Source of the DNA: Bacillus sp. FJAT-27225
GTDB lineage: Bacteria; Bacillota; Bacilli; Bacillales; Cytobacillaceae
Direction of reading: 5' to 3'
Assembly: GCF_001685025.1 (NCBI RefSeq)
Contig: NZ_MAYU01000001.1
Location: 341,358 to 405,357 of the forward strand
Length of the DNA: 64,000 bases
Below are positions 17,076-26,098 of the stretch, piece by piece. Made by a program: the position numbers and the translations under genes. Numbering within the stretch: position 1 is the stretch's first letter; each line of letters begins with the position of its first letter. The notes beneath the pieces were generated by a model that saw only the letters and a list, made by a program, of their open reading frames with translations, had not been told where the DNA came from and made no database searches.

Positions 17076-18143
17076 GTGGAGGAAACATTCCCGGTACTTC
17101 ACATCATGGATGAACAAGGCAATGTAACAGACCCTTCATGGAAACAAAGAATTTCGAAGGAACTTGCGATTACATTTTATAAACAAATGATACGGATTAG
17201 AACACTTGACAGGAAGGCTGTCAGTTTGCAGCGGCAGGGCAGGATTGGAACGTACGCCCCATTTGAAGGGCAAGAAGCATCCCAGGTCGGAAGCGCTCTT
17301 GCATTGCGCCCGGATGATTGGTTTTTTCCCACATACCGGGACCATGGCGCAGCACTAGTATTCGGCCATTCGCTTCGAAATATCCTGCTGTTCTGGAATG
17401 GCAGGAACGAAGGCTGTATTCCGCCCGACGGAAAAAAAATCTTCCCGCCTGGCATCCCGATTGCAACCCAGATTCCCCATGCAGCAGGTGCCGCCCTGGC
17501 TGAAAAAATGAAGGGAACATCATGTGCCGCATTAACTTATTTTGGCGATGGGGCAACCTCAGAAGGCGATTTTCATGAAGGGCTGAATTTCGCCAGTGTC
17601 ATGAAAGCTCCGGTTGTCTTCTTTAATCAAAACAATGGCTATGCCATCTCGGTACCGGTTGAAAAGCAAATGAATTCTAAAACAATTGCCCAAAAAGCGG
17701 TCGCATACGGAATTCCAGGTGTTCGGATTGACGGAAATGATGTGTTTGCTGTTTATTTCGAAACGATGAAGGCACTAGAGCGGGCGAGAGCAGGCGAAGG
17801 CCCGACACTCATTGAAGCCATTACATGGCGTTATGGCGCCCATACAACAGCGGACGATCCATCCAAGTACAGGGACCAGGCTGAAAGCCATGAGCGAAGG
17901 AAGAGAATTGATCCAATTTTAAGGCTTGAGAGATTCCTGAAAAATGAAGGTTTTTATGATGAAGAGGAGCTTAATGCCTTTGAAGAGGAAGCAATAGCTG
18001 AAATCGACCGCGGAGTAATGGAAATGGAACAATTTCCTCCCGCAAATCCGGCAGACATTTTTGACTTTGTTTTTGAAAGGCCGGTCTGGCCGCTTGAAAA
18101 ACAGAAACAGGAATACCTTCAGCTAATGAAAGGAGGGCAATGA
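17076..18143 (+). CDS. 2-oxoacid dehydrogenase E1 component, alpha subunit
   Basis: This 355-aa thiamine-diphosphate-binding alpha subunit of a pyruvate/branched-chain-type dehydrogenase carries the TPP motif GDGATSEGDFHEGLNFA ending in FNQNNGYAIS. The phosphorylation-loop region RYGAHTTADDPSKYR follows. GTG 17076 lies 8 nt after AAGGGGG. Together with the next three genes it makes a full complex. Because it sits between phenylalanine dehydrogenase and hppD, the likely physiological substrate is phenylpyruvate and/or branched-chain 2-oxo acids. Sequence alone does not settle this. Confidence 0.9.
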   Translation: MEETFPVLHIMDEQGNVTDPSWKQRISKELAITFYKQMIRIRTLDRKAVSLQRQGRIGTYAPFEGQEASQVGSALALRPDDWFFPTYRDHGAALVFGHSLRNILLFWNGRNEGCIPPDGKKIFPPGIPIATQIPHAAGAALAEKMKGTSCAALTYFGDGATSEGDFHEGLNFASVMKAPVVFFNQNNGYAISVPVEKQMNSKTIAQKAVAYGIPGVRIDGNDVFAVYFETMKALERARAGEGPTLIEAITWRYGAHTTADDPSKYRDQAESHERRKRIDPILRLERFLKNEGFYDEEELNAFEEEAIAEIDRGVMEMEQFPPANPADIFDFVFERPVWPLEKQKQEYLQLMKGGQ

Positions 18144-19138
18144 TGGACACTGTCACGAAGACGAAGACAATGACAATGGTTCAGGCGATAAATGACGGCC
18201 TTTCTGAAATGCTAAAGAACCGCAGCGACGTCATCCTCCTTGGTGAGGATATTGGCAAAAATGGAGGGGTGTTCCGGGTAACGGATGGCCTGCAGGAACA
18301 ATTTGGAGAAATGCGGGTAATCGATACTCCGTTATCTGAAGCCGGCTTCATTGGTGCAGCAATTGGCATGGCAGCAAACGGCTTCAGGCCAGTGGCCGAA
18401 ATCCAGTTTCTTGGGTTTATTTATCCAGCTTATGAACAAATTATGACACATGCTTCACGGCTACGAATGAGAACGTATGGACACTTTACCGTACCGATGG
18501 TTATCCGGGCTCCTTATGGGGCAGGTGTACGCGCCCCTGAAATTCATTGTGACAGCACGGAAGCGTTGTTCACGCATATGCCCGGCCTGAAGGTTGTTTG
18601 TCCTTCGTCTGCCTACGACGCAAAGGGGCTGCTCATTGCGTCAATCCTTGATCCGGATCCTGTCCTGTACCTTGAGCCGATGAGGCTTTACCGCTCAGTC
18701 AAGGACGAAGTGCCAGAAGGAATTTTCGAAGTAGAGATTGGCAAAGGAAAGAAGCTTCAAGATGGGGAAGATGTAACGGTCATTTGTTGGGGAGCTATGG
18801 TCCCGATTGTGATGGAAGCCGCCAAAAATATGGCGAAAAAAGGGATTCGCTGTGATTGTCTGGATATGAGGACATTATACCCGCTAGATAAGGACTTGAT
18901 TGCCGAATCCGTCCAAAAAACCGGAAGAACTGTAATCGTACATGAAGCCCATGCTACCGGTGGTGTTGGCAATGATATTTTATCCATCATCAATGATACT
19001 TCTTTCCTTTATCAAAAAGCCCCGGTGGAACGGGTGACCGGGTTTGACAGCCCCGTCCCTTATTTCGGTTTTGAAGACCATTATTTGCCGACACCGAAGC
19101 GGGTGGAAGCCGCAATTGAAAAAGTCATGCGTTTTTAG
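18143..19138 (+). CDS. 2-oxoacid dehydrogenase E1 component, beta subunit
   Basis: This 331-aa beta subunit (transketolase pyrimidine-binding plus C-terminal domains) completes E1. Family blocks seen are LLGEDIGKNGGVFRVTDGL, DTPLSEAGFIGAAIGMA and VHEAHATGGVGNDI. The Glu of SEAGF is the TPP-activating residue. ATG 18143 is 6 nt after AGGAGG and overlaps the alpha-subunit stop by one base. ATG 18140 is also possible but is only about 3 nt from the site. Confidence 0.92.
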   Translation: MDTVTKTKTMTMVQAINDGLSEMLKNRSDVILLGEDIGKNGGVFRVTDGLQEQFGEMRVIDTPLSEAGFIGAAIGMAANGFRPVAEIQFLGFIYPAYEQIMTHASRLRMRTYGHFTVPMVIRAPYGAGVRAPEIHCDSTEALFTHMPGLKVVCPSSAYDAKGLLIASILDPDPVLYLEPMRLYRSVKDEVPEGIFEVEIGKGKKLQDGEDVTVICWGAMVPIVMEAAKNMAKKGIRCDCLDMRTLYPLDKDLIAESVQKTGRTVIVHEAHATGGVGNDILSIINDTSFLYQKAPVERVTGFDSPVPYFGFEDHYLPTPKRVEAAIEKVMRF

Positions 19139-19149
19139 GAGGTGGCAGA

Positions 19150-20391
19150 ATGGAGGTTAAACTCCACGACATAGGTGAAGGTATGGCAGAGGCAGGCATT
19201 AACTGCTTTCTCGTCAAGCCCGGCGACTTTGTAAAGGCAGATGACCCTTTGCTTGAAGTACAGACAGACAAAATGACCGCGGAGATTCCATCTCCAGCTG
19301 CGGGAATTGTCAAGGAATTCAAAGTAAATCCCGGAGATACAGTTCCGGTTGGGACGACCCTGCTCATTTTGGAAGCATCCGCAACATTAGGGAGGCAACC
19401 AGAGAAAGTCGCCGCAATTCCTGAATATAAAAAAGGCGGCGCTGAAGTTGAGGGGCCAAGTTCCGTTAACGGAACCTCACAAGTAAAACCTATATTCCCA
19501 AGAATTCTTGCTTCGCCCTATACCCGCAAAATTGCGAGAGAGCATGGCATTCGGCTTGAAGATGTCACCGGGACAGGGCCAGCGGGCCGGATAATGGATA
19601 CTGACGTTTACAATTTTTTAGAAAACCTCACAACCAACGACTCTCAACAACAAACAGGCTTAACTGAAGCAGAGCCTAAAATAGACCAACCTCAAACAGT
19701 AAAGCCAGTTCCGTTCCGGGGAAGGCGCCGGCAAATTGCCAAAAACATGCTTCATTCTATCCAGACCATTCCTCATTGTACACATTTTGAAGAAATCGAT
19801 GTTACGAATCTCATAGAATTCAGAAAAGAACTTAAGGCATCCAACATACAACTATCTGCTACGGCTATATTTATTAAAACATTATCGGTTTGCTTAAAAG
19901 AGTTTCCGATTTTTAACGCCATTCTGGATGAAGAAAACGAGGTTATCAATCTAAATGACCATCATCATATCGGGACAGCAGTTGATACTGAGGATGGATT
20001 GATTGTCCCGGTCATCCGGAACGTCCAAGCCAAATCGTTAACTGAAATCCATTCCGAAATGAAGGCGCTTACAGAAAAAGCATTGAGAAATCAGTTAACT
20101 ATTAAGGATATCCAGGGTGGAACCTTCACAGTCAGCAACGTGGGCCCGCTTGGCGGCAGCATAGGAGCTACCCCGATTATTCAGCACCCCCAGGTTGCCC
20201 TAGTCTCCTTCCATAAAACGAAAAAGATGCCGGTTGTAAATGAGCGCGATGAAATTGAAATACGCTCGATTATGAACCTTTCCATGTCGTTTGACCATAG
20301 AGTGGCGGATGGGGCGTCAGCGGTGAAATTCACAAATAAATTCGCAGCATATATCGCAAACCCTCAGCTGCTATTACTGGAGTTGGTTTAG
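19150..20391 (+). CDS. Dihydrolipoamide acyltransferase (E2)
   Basis: This 413-aa E2 has one lipoyl domain (residues 1-77, lipoylated Lys41 in VQTDKMTAEI). A Pro/Ser linker and a peripheral-subunit-binding domain (about 118-155, ASPYTRKIAREHGI..GTGPAGRI) follow. The catalytic acyltransferase domain (about 190-413) has the active-site His in SFDHRVADGA. It forms the core of the complex and transfers the acyl group from lipoate to CoA. ATG 19150 follows AGGAGGTGG closely. It lies 11 bp after the E1 beta gene and 0 bp before E3. Confidence 0.92.
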   Translation: MEVKLHDIGEGMAEAGINCFLVKPGDFVKADDPLLEVQTDKMTAEIPSPAAGIVKEFKVNPGDTVPVGTTLLILEASATLGRQPEKVAAIPEYKKGGAEVEGPSSVNGTSQVKPIFPRILASPYTRKIAREHGIRLEDVTGTGPAGRIMDTDVYNFLENLTTNDSQQQTGLTEAEPKIDQPQTVKPVPFRGRRRQIAKNMLHSIQTIPHCTHFEEIDVTNLIEFRKELKASNIQLSATAIFIKTLSVCLKEFPIFNAILDEENEVINLNDHHHIGTAVDTEDGLIVPVIRNVQAKSLTEIHSEMKALTEKALRNQLTIKDIQGGTFTVSNVGPLGGSIGATPIIQHPQVALVSFHKTKKMPVVNERDEIEIRSIMNLSMSFDHRVADGASAVKFTNKFAAYIANPQLLLLELV

Positions 20392-21831
20392 ATGGTTGTC
20401 GGTGAAATGGCAAACCAGGCAGATCTTATCGTCATTGGCGGCGGTCCCGGCGGGTATCATGCAGCGATCCGGGCAGCACAGCTTGGCCGCCATGTATTGC
20501 TTATCGAAAAAGCTGATTTAGGCGGGATTTGCCTGAATAAAGGATGCATCCCTTCAAAAGTATTGACTACAGCCTCTGCCAGAATGGAAGATTCCAAGAA
20601 AAATGCCGCCCTTGGCATTGAGGCTGAAAGCATACGTTTAAACTTTGAAAAATTAAGAGAGTACCAGCAAAAGACGATACAGGGATTACAAGCTGGAATT
20701 GAAGCCCTTTGCAAGGCCAATAAAGTGCAAATTGCAAAGGGGACAGCGGTGTTTCTTTCCGAAAACCGGATCGGTGTTGAGGACGGGGACCACTATGAAC
20801 TTTATGATTTTAACCATGCAATCATTGCAGCAGGAGTCCGCCCAGCGAAGGATAGCCGGTTCAGGAATGGGAAACGGGTTGTGGATTCCTGGTCGATCTC
20901 GTTTTTGGACGATATTCCAGAGCACCTTGTTATATATGGTTCAGACATCATTCAACTTGAGATGGCGATGGCTTACCGGGGGCTCGGCTCGAATGTAACC
21001 TTGCTTTTACCCGAAGGCACGGAAGACATTCCGTTTGATTCATCGATCGCTAAGGAACTTTTTCGTATTTTTAAAAAAGAAAAAATTACTGTCATGAAAA
21101 ATTGTTCCATTAAGGAGGTGGTTGAACAGGAAGACGGAGTTTCGGTCGAAACGTCAGATGAAACTGTTTTTGCCTCACATTTCTTTTATCAAGAAATGAA
21201 GCAGCCAGCCAGTGATGAGCTTGGGTTAAATCGAATAGGACTACGTCTTGACAACGATGGTTTTGTAGAGGTCGATGAGCGGTGCAGAACGAATTTAGGC
21301 AGGATTTATGCGATCGGGGATAGTACAGGAGCTCCTTTTCTTGCTTCAAAAGCGATTAAACAGGGGAAGGTTGCAGCGGAGGCTGCTTGTGGAAGCAGTA
21401 CGGCGATTACAGACTTCCGTTTTCTTCCCAAGGTTGCATTTACCCGGCCGCCGATCGCTGCGGCAGGCCTGACTGAAAAAAGAGCAGCGGTTGAAGGCTT
21501 TTCAATCAAGGTTAGCCAGTTTCCGCTCTCATCAAATGGTTTTAGCGGGCTTTCAGGGAAACGCGATGGTCTTGTTAAAATTATTACCGAACAAGGTACT
21601 GATGTTATTCTCGGAGTTCATATCATTGGTGAAGGAGCACATGATTTGTTGTTTGGAGGGGTGTTAGGACTTGAGATGGGGGCCCGGGAAGAAGATTTTA
21701 CATTTCCTGTCTACCCGCATCCCGGTCTTTCCGAAGCGCTGCTTGAAGCAACTGAAGGAATTGCTGGGAAAGCTGTCCACCTGAAGCCTCAAAAACGTGC
21801 TGAACGGGAGCCAGTAACTGAGAATTTTTAA
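20392..21831 (+). CDS. Dihydrolipoamide dehydrogenase-like E3, degenerate NAD site
   Basis: This 479-aa member of the pyridine nucleotide-disulfide oxidoreductase family fills the E3 position. The FAD motif (VIGGGPGGYHAA), the redox disulfide Cys47-Cys52 (GGICLNKGCIPSK), the AIGD motif at 307-310 and the dimer-interface His443/Glu448 pair (HPGLSE) are intact. The NAD-binding loop, normally GxGxxG, reads YGSDIIQLE at 182-190. The usual GRRPN stretch is also missing around 263-275 (HFFYQEMKQP). It may be a divergent E3 with weak or altered nucleotide use, so function is less certain than for its neighbours. ATG 20392 abuts the E2 stop with only a weak ribosome binding site. Confidence 0.8.
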   Translation: MVVGEMANQADLIVIGGGPGGYHAAIRAAQLGRHVLLIEKADLGGICLNKGCIPSKVLTTASARMEDSKKNAALGIEAESIRLNFEKLREYQQKTIQGLQAGIEALCKANKVQIAKGTAVFLSENRIGVEDGDHYELYDFNHAIIAAGVRPAKDSRFRNGKRVVDSWSISFLDDIPEHLVIYGSDIIQLEMAMAYRGLGSNVTLLLPEGTEDIPFDSSIAKELFRIFKKEKITVMKNCSIKEVVEQEDGVSVETSDETVFASHFFYQEMKQPASDELGLNRIGLRLDNDGFVEVDERCRTNLGRIYAIGDSTGAPFLASKAIKQGKVAAEAACGSSTAITDFRFLPKVAFTRPPIAAAGLTEKRAAVEGFSIKVSQFPLSSNGFSGLSGKRDGLVKIITEQGTDVILGVHIIGEGAHDLLFGGVLGLEMGAREEDFTFPVYPHPGLSEALLEATEGIAGKAVHLKPQKRAEREPVTENF

Positions 21832-21861
21832 TCATTAAAAAAACCAAAGGAGGCTACATAT

Positions 21862-22977
21862 ATGCAAGAGCAAAAAATGTCAGTGAATGAAGTAACAGAA
21901 GATTTTTTCCCGGTGAGGGACGTTGATTATATGGAAATTTATACAGGCAATGCCAAGCAGGCTGCTTATTATTTCTGCCGCGCATTTGGTTTCCGGACTG
22001 TTGCTTATTCCGGCCTTGAAACAGGAAACCGCAAAACAGTTTCGTATGTGCTTCAGCAGAGAAAAATCCGCCTTGTCATCACCGGCTCGTATGGCGAAGA
22101 TGGCGAAGTTGCTTCTTTTGTAAAAAAACATGGTGACGGAGTAAAGGATATCGCTCTGCTGGTTGATGATGTTGAGAAAGCATTTTCTGCCGCAGTAGAG
22201 CGTGGGGCAATTGCATTGGAGGCGCCAATAGTCCTCAACGACGAATACGGAACAGTAAAAAAAGCCGTCATTGGAACGTATGGCGATACAATCCACTCAT
22301 TAATTGAACGGCAGGATTATAAAGGGGCATTCATGCCTGGTTTTGAGAGATACACGGATACCGTCCACGTTCCTGACACTGGTTTAATTGCTGTTGACCA
22401 TGTTGTCGGAAATGTTGAGGCGATGGAGGAGTGGGTGGAGTATTACGAAAAGGTAATGGGCTTCAAGGAGATGAAGCATTTCTCGGATGATGATATCTCG
22501 ACCGAATATTCCGCGCTCATGTCAAAAGTCATGCACAATGGCGGCCGGATCAAGTTCCCAATCAACGAGCCGGCGGAAGGAAAACGGAAATCGCAAATCG
22601 AGGAATACCTTGAGTTTTATAACGGCCCTGGCGTTCAGCACTTGGCAATTCTGACTGAGGACATCGTTTCAACGGTTTCTGCCCTTAAGGACAATGGAGT
22701 GGAATTTCTGTCAACACCGGACGCCTATTACGATGACCTTGCAGAACGAGTAGGAGAAATTGATGAGGAAATCTCGAAGCTTCGCGAATTGAGCATCCTC
22801 GTTGACAGGGATGATGAAGGTTACCTGCTTCAAATTTTCACGAAACCAATCGTCGATCGCCCAACGTTGTTTATTGAAGTCATCCAGCGAAAAGGGGCAA
22901 GAGGCTTTGGGGAAGGCAATTTCAAGGCGCTCTTTGAATCAATCGAACGCGAGCAGGCACGAAGAGGGAATTTGTAA
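21862..22977 (+). CDS. hppD: 4-hydroxyphenylpyruvate dioxygenase
   Basis: This enzyme converts 4-hydroxyphenylpyruvate plus O2 to homogentisate, the entry to the tyrosine degradation branch. The 371-aa protein has two vicinal-oxygen-chelate domains and the three Fe(II) ligands: His180 (VDHVVGN), His260 (GVQHLAIL) and Glu339 (LFIEVIQRKG). The C-terminal gate helix GFGEGNFKALFESIE is present. ATG 21862 follows AAAGGAGGC. It is separated from the E3 gene by 30 bp without a terminator. Confidence 0.97.
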   Translation: MQEQKMSVNEVTEDFFPVRDVDYMEIYTGNAKQAAYYFCRAFGFRTVAYSGLETGNRKTVSYVLQQRKIRLVITGSYGEDGEVASFVKKHGDGVKDIALLVDDVEKAFSAAVERGAIALEAPIVLNDEYGTVKKAVIGTYGDTIHSLIERQDYKGAFMPGFERYTDTVHVPDTGLIAVDHVVGNVEAMEEWVEYYEKVMGFKEMKHFSDDDISTEYSALMSKVMHNGGRIKFPINEPAEGKRKSQIEEYLEFYNGPGVQHLAILTEDIVSTVSALKDNGVEFLSTPDAYYDDLAERVGEIDEEISKLRELSILVDRDDEGYLLQIFTKPIVDRPTLFIEVIQRKGARGFGEGNFKALFESIEREQARRGNL

Positions 22978-22998
22978 TCCTTTACGGCTTTTTTATCG

Positions 22999-23029
22999 AG
23001 GACCCAATGTATTTAGCTGCTTGGGTCCT
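22999..23029 (+). terminator. Hairpin after hppD
   Basis: AGGACCCAA and TTGGGTCCT form a perfect 9-bp stem 22 bp after the hppD stop. The following sequence (TGATGG) lacks a T-tract, so termination may be weak. Confidence 0.4.
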
Positions 23030-23036
23030 TGATGGA

Positions 23037-23305
23037 CGACCGTATCTGCGAGCCTAGCACTTTTCGGGCGTTGATAGCACCTTATCAACGACCGTATCTC
23101 TCAATCTTGCCATTTAAGGGCGTTGATACGACCTTGTCAACGACCGTATCTCTCAATTTTGCCATTTAAGGGCATCGATAGCACCCTATCAACGACCGTA
23201 TCTCTCAATTTTGCCATTTAAGGGCGTCGATAGCACCCTATCAACGACCGTATCTCTCAATCTTGCTATTTAAGGGCGTTGATAGCACCTGTTCACCGAC
23301 CGTAT
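23037..23305. repeat. Tandem array, exact 52-bp unit, six copies
   Basis: CGACCGTAT starts at 23037, 23089, 23141, 23193, 23245 and 23297, an exact 52-bp period five times in a row. The inner units are nearly identical. Each unit also contains the inverted repeat GTTGATA-6-TATCAAC or a close variant. The array fills most of the 452-bp gap between hppD and the aminotransferase gene. Confidence 0.9.
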
Positions 23306-23429
23306 AAGTGAGGCTAGCCACTTATGAGCATTGAAGGGAACCACACCGGCGGCCGAGACAATCTGAATTGGATGTTACGGTCATTGAGGTTCCAAATAAA
23401 AAATAATTGAACTGGAGTGGGTAAAGGGA

Positions 23430-24533
23430 ATGACTGTACTAAAACCGAGGGATGAGCTTGCTGCAGTCGTCCCATACCCTGTTGGAGCTTCCCCGGAAGA
23501 ACGCCAACTAGCATCAGGTTTTAAGCATATTTTCAGAATGGCTGATAACGAGAATCCTTACGGGCCATCTCCATTCGCACTTGAAGCCGCAAAGCAGGAA
23601 TTGGCAAGAACAGCGATTTATCCTGATGGATCGTATGCGAGTCTACTCGGGGCATTAAGCCGCCACCATCATCTTTCGAATGATCATTTTGCTATCGGGA
23701 ATGGATCAGACGAAATCATCCGCCAGCTAACAAGGGCCTATATTAGCAAAGGCGATGAAGCGATTATGGCGGACTGCACGTTTCCGCGCTACAGGACAAA
23801 TGTTTTGATTGAAGGCGGGATGCCTGTCCTCGTTCCTCTTAAGGATGGTGTCCATAATCTCGAAGCCATGTACGAACAAGTGACACCGAAAACAAAAATG
23901 ATTTTTGTCTGCAACCCAAATAATCCAACCGGGACGATTGTCGATAAAGAAGCACTGCTTCGTTTTATTGACCGTATACCCCCTAATATCATGATTGTGA
24001 TTGATGAGGCTTATGTGGAGTATGTGACACCCGGTTGTATGATTGATGCTGAATCCATTTTGGTTAATTATAAAAACTGCGTATTCCTGAGGACTTTTTC
24101 AAAAGTGCACGGACTTGCCGGGCTGCGTGTTGGTTACGGGATGATGGACCCTGGACTAGCCAATGAGTTGAAAAAAGTGAAGGATGTTTATCAGGTTAAC
24201 CGAATTAGCGCTGCAGCAGCGGCAGCTTCCCTGAATGATCAAGAGCATGTGATTGAATCGGCTTCAAAAAATCAAACTGAACGAGAGTATCTGGCCAAGA
24301 GCCTTTCCAGACTCGGGTATAAGCCCCTTCCTTCTGAAGCCAACTTTCTGTTTATCCCGGTCACGTTTCGAGCTCTTCTTCTCGAGAAAAAGTTTGCGGA
24401 AAAAGGAATTTTTATAAAAGCACTGTCTTCGCCTTCATACCCTGAAGGGCTCCGAATTTCGCTTGGAACGAGGAAAGAGAACGATGTTTTCCTTGCTGAA
24501 CTTTGTTCCATTGCCCCGGAAAGGGTGATTTAA
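23430..24533 (+). CDS. HisC-like class I/II aminotransferase, probably aromatic
   Basis: This 367-aa PLP-dependent enzyme has the histidinol-phosphate aminotransferase architecture: NENPYGPSP near the N-terminus, CNPNNPTGT, the Asp of IDEAYVEY, and the PLP Lys225 in TFSKVHGLAGLRVGY. HisC-like enzymes often accept Phe and Tyr. In an operon with homogentisate genes, transamination of tyrosine to 4-hydroxyphenylpyruvate is the likely job. ATG 23430 is preceded by GGTAAAGGGA. It is the first gene after the 52-bp array and runs into the flavin reductase gene with 2 bp between them. Confidence 0.85.
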   Translation: MTVLKPRDELAAVVPYPVGASPEERQLASGFKHIFRMADNENPYGPSPFALEAAKQELARTAIYPDGSYASLLGALSRHHHLSNDHFAIGNGSDEIIRQLTRAYISKGDEAIMADCTFPRYRTNVLIEGGMPVLVPLKDGVHNLEAMYEQVTPKTKMIFVCNPNNPTGTIVDKEALLRFIDRIPPNIMIVIDEAYVEYVTPGCMIDAESILVNYKNCVFLRTFSKVHGLAGLRVGYGMMDPGLANELKKVKDVYQVNRISAAAAAASLNDQEHVIESASKNQTEREYLAKSLSRLGYKPLPSEANFLFIPVTFRALLLEKKFAEKGIFIKALSSPSYPEGLRISLGTRKENDVFLAELCSIAPERVI

Positions 24534-24535
24534 CG

Positions 24536-25165
24536 ATGGAGTTTACACCTGAAGCCATGCAGTGGAGGGACTGCTATAAATTGCTGACAGGAGCGATTGT
24601 TCCGAGGCCAATCGCTTTTGTTTCCACGATAAATAAAAAAGGTGTAGCCAATGCAGCTCCGTTCAGCTTTTTTACGGCAATCAGTGCCGACCCAATGCTT
24701 ATCTGCTTTTCACCGATGAGGCGCGGAACGGACGGAGCCAAGAAGGATACATTAACAAATATTGAAGAGACAGGGCAGTTTGTCATTAACATTGTCAGCG
24801 AACAAATGGCTGAAAAAATGAATATATGCGCTACTGAATTTCCTTCAGATGTTGATGAATTCGAAGCGTCAGGCCTTTCGAAAGCACCCTCCAAAAAAAT
24901 CGCATCCCCCCGGATCAAAGAGTCGAAGGTGAACTTTGAATGCGAACTGGAACAGGTGCTGCATTTTGGGGAACATGCTGGTGCAGGAAGCCTTGTGATT
25001 GGGAAGGTTGTTTATGTTCATGTGGATGACCAGCTTCATGACAAGGGGAGGATTCTTGCTGAATTTCTTGAACCAATTGGCAGGCTTGCCGGCAATTCAT
25101 ATACACGGCCGCTAGCCTCGACATTTGAACTTGAACGGATTGTAAGTGATGGTGATAAAAAATGA
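24536..25165 (+). CDS. Flavin reductase-like FMN-binding protein
   Basis: This 209-aa protein of the flavin reductase-like domain family (PF01613) shows VPRPIAFVSTINKKGVANAAPFS and DPMLICFSP, which form the FMN-binding split barrel. ATG 24536 is 8 nt after GAAAGGGTGA, which lies at the end of the aminotransferase gene. It overlaps the next gene by 4 bp (ATGA). Its partner enzyme is unknown; the position in a homogentisate operon suggests an accessory step in aromatic degradation. Confidence 0.85.
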   Translation: MEFTPEAMQWRDCYKLLTGAIVPRPIAFVSTINKKGVANAAPFSFFTAISADPMLICFSPMRRGTDGAKKDTLTNIEETGQFVINIVSEQMAEKMNICATEFPSDVDEFEASGLSKAPSKKIASPRIKESKVNFECELEQVLHFGEHAGAGSLVIGKVVYVHVDDQLHDKGRILAEFLEPIGRLAGNSYTRPLASTFELERIVSDGDKK

Positions 25166-26094
25166 GATTTATAACCTTTGAAAAGAAAAGTGGGGAACAA
25201 ACGGCTGGCTGGCTGTTGGATGACAAGCATGCCGTTGATATGAAAGAAGCATCTGCAGGCCGATTGCCCGGAACAATGCTTGAATTTCTCAACGATTCAA
25301 AAACAAACCTGCAATTGGCTAACGCAATCAACAGTCAATTAACTGTAGGCTCACCAGGGGTCTATCCGCTGGAAGAAGCAAACCTTCTTGCCCCGCTCCC
25401 AAACCCGCGAAGCTTCCGTGACTTTTATGCATTTGAAGCGCATGTTAAAACTGCCCGTGAAAACAGGGGCCTTGGCATGATTCAGGAGTGGTATGAGATC
25501 CCAGTGTTTTATTTTTCAAATCACTTGGCAATTAAAGGGCCCAATGAGGAAATCGAAAAACCTTATGGCAGTACCAAGCTCGATTACGAGCTCGAAATTG
25601 CTTGTGTAATCGGAAAAAGCGGGAAAAACATTCAGGTTGGCGAAGCGGATGATTATATTTTCGGATATTGTATTCTCAACGACTGGAGCGCCCGCGATTT
25701 TCAGCAAAAGGAAATGAAAGTCGGGCTCGGACCTGCAAAAGGAAAGGATTTCGCTACTTCAATTGGGCCTTGGATTGTAACGGCTGATGAAGTAAGCAGC
25801 CTCAAGGCCGGTAAAGGGTTTGATTTGGAAATGAGGGCACTTGTTAACGGCAAGCACCTTTCAAAAGGGAATATGAAGGACATCCACTATTCATTTTCCG
25901 AGATGCTGAAGCGTGCTTCCGAAGGCGTAACGCTTCATCCGGGAGAATTGATTGGATCCGGGACAGTCGGGACCGGCTGTATTCTTGAGCTTGGAGAAGA
26001 GGTACACCGCTGGCTTGAGCCGGGTGATGAAGTAGAGCTCCAGATTGATAAACTTGGAACCTTAAAAAATGTAATAGCAGGGGAAATGGGGTGA
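25162..26094 (+). CDS. Fumarylacetoacetate hydrolase family protein
   Basis: This 310-aa FAH-fold hydrolase probably cleaves fumarylacetoacetate, or its maleyl isomer, to acetoacetate and a C4 diacid at the end of the tyrosine branch. The C-terminal FAH domain shows the acidic metal ligands in KLDYELEIACVIGK, YCILNDWSARDFQ and the GTVGTGCILEL block. It is much shorter than eukaryotic FAH (about 420 aa), as usual for the bacterial type. It is coupled to the flavin reductase gene by a 4-bp overlap and followed by hmgA after 4 bp. No isomerase gene accompanies it. Confidence 0.88.
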   Translation: MRFITFEKKSGEQTAGWLLDDKHAVDMKEASAGRLPGTMLEFLNDSKTNLQLANAINSQLTVGSPGVYPLEEANLLAPLPNPRSFRDFYAFEAHVKTARENRGLGMIQEWYEIPVFYFSNHLAIKGPNEEIEKPYGSTKLDYELEIACVIGKSGKNIQVGEADDYIFGYCILNDWSARDFQQKEMKVGLGPAKGKDFATSIGPWIVTADEVSSLKAGKGFDLEMRALVNGKHLSKGNMKDIHYSFSEMLKRASEGVTLHPGELIGSGTVGTGCILELGEEVHRWLEPGDEVELQIDKLGTLKNVIAGEMG

Positions 26095-26098
26095 ATTA

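Noticed and set aside
23037..23305. CRISPR array (also considered for 3329-3530 and 7275-7545)
   Set aside because: The units are contiguous and similar over their whole length with no variable spacers, and no cas genes are present.
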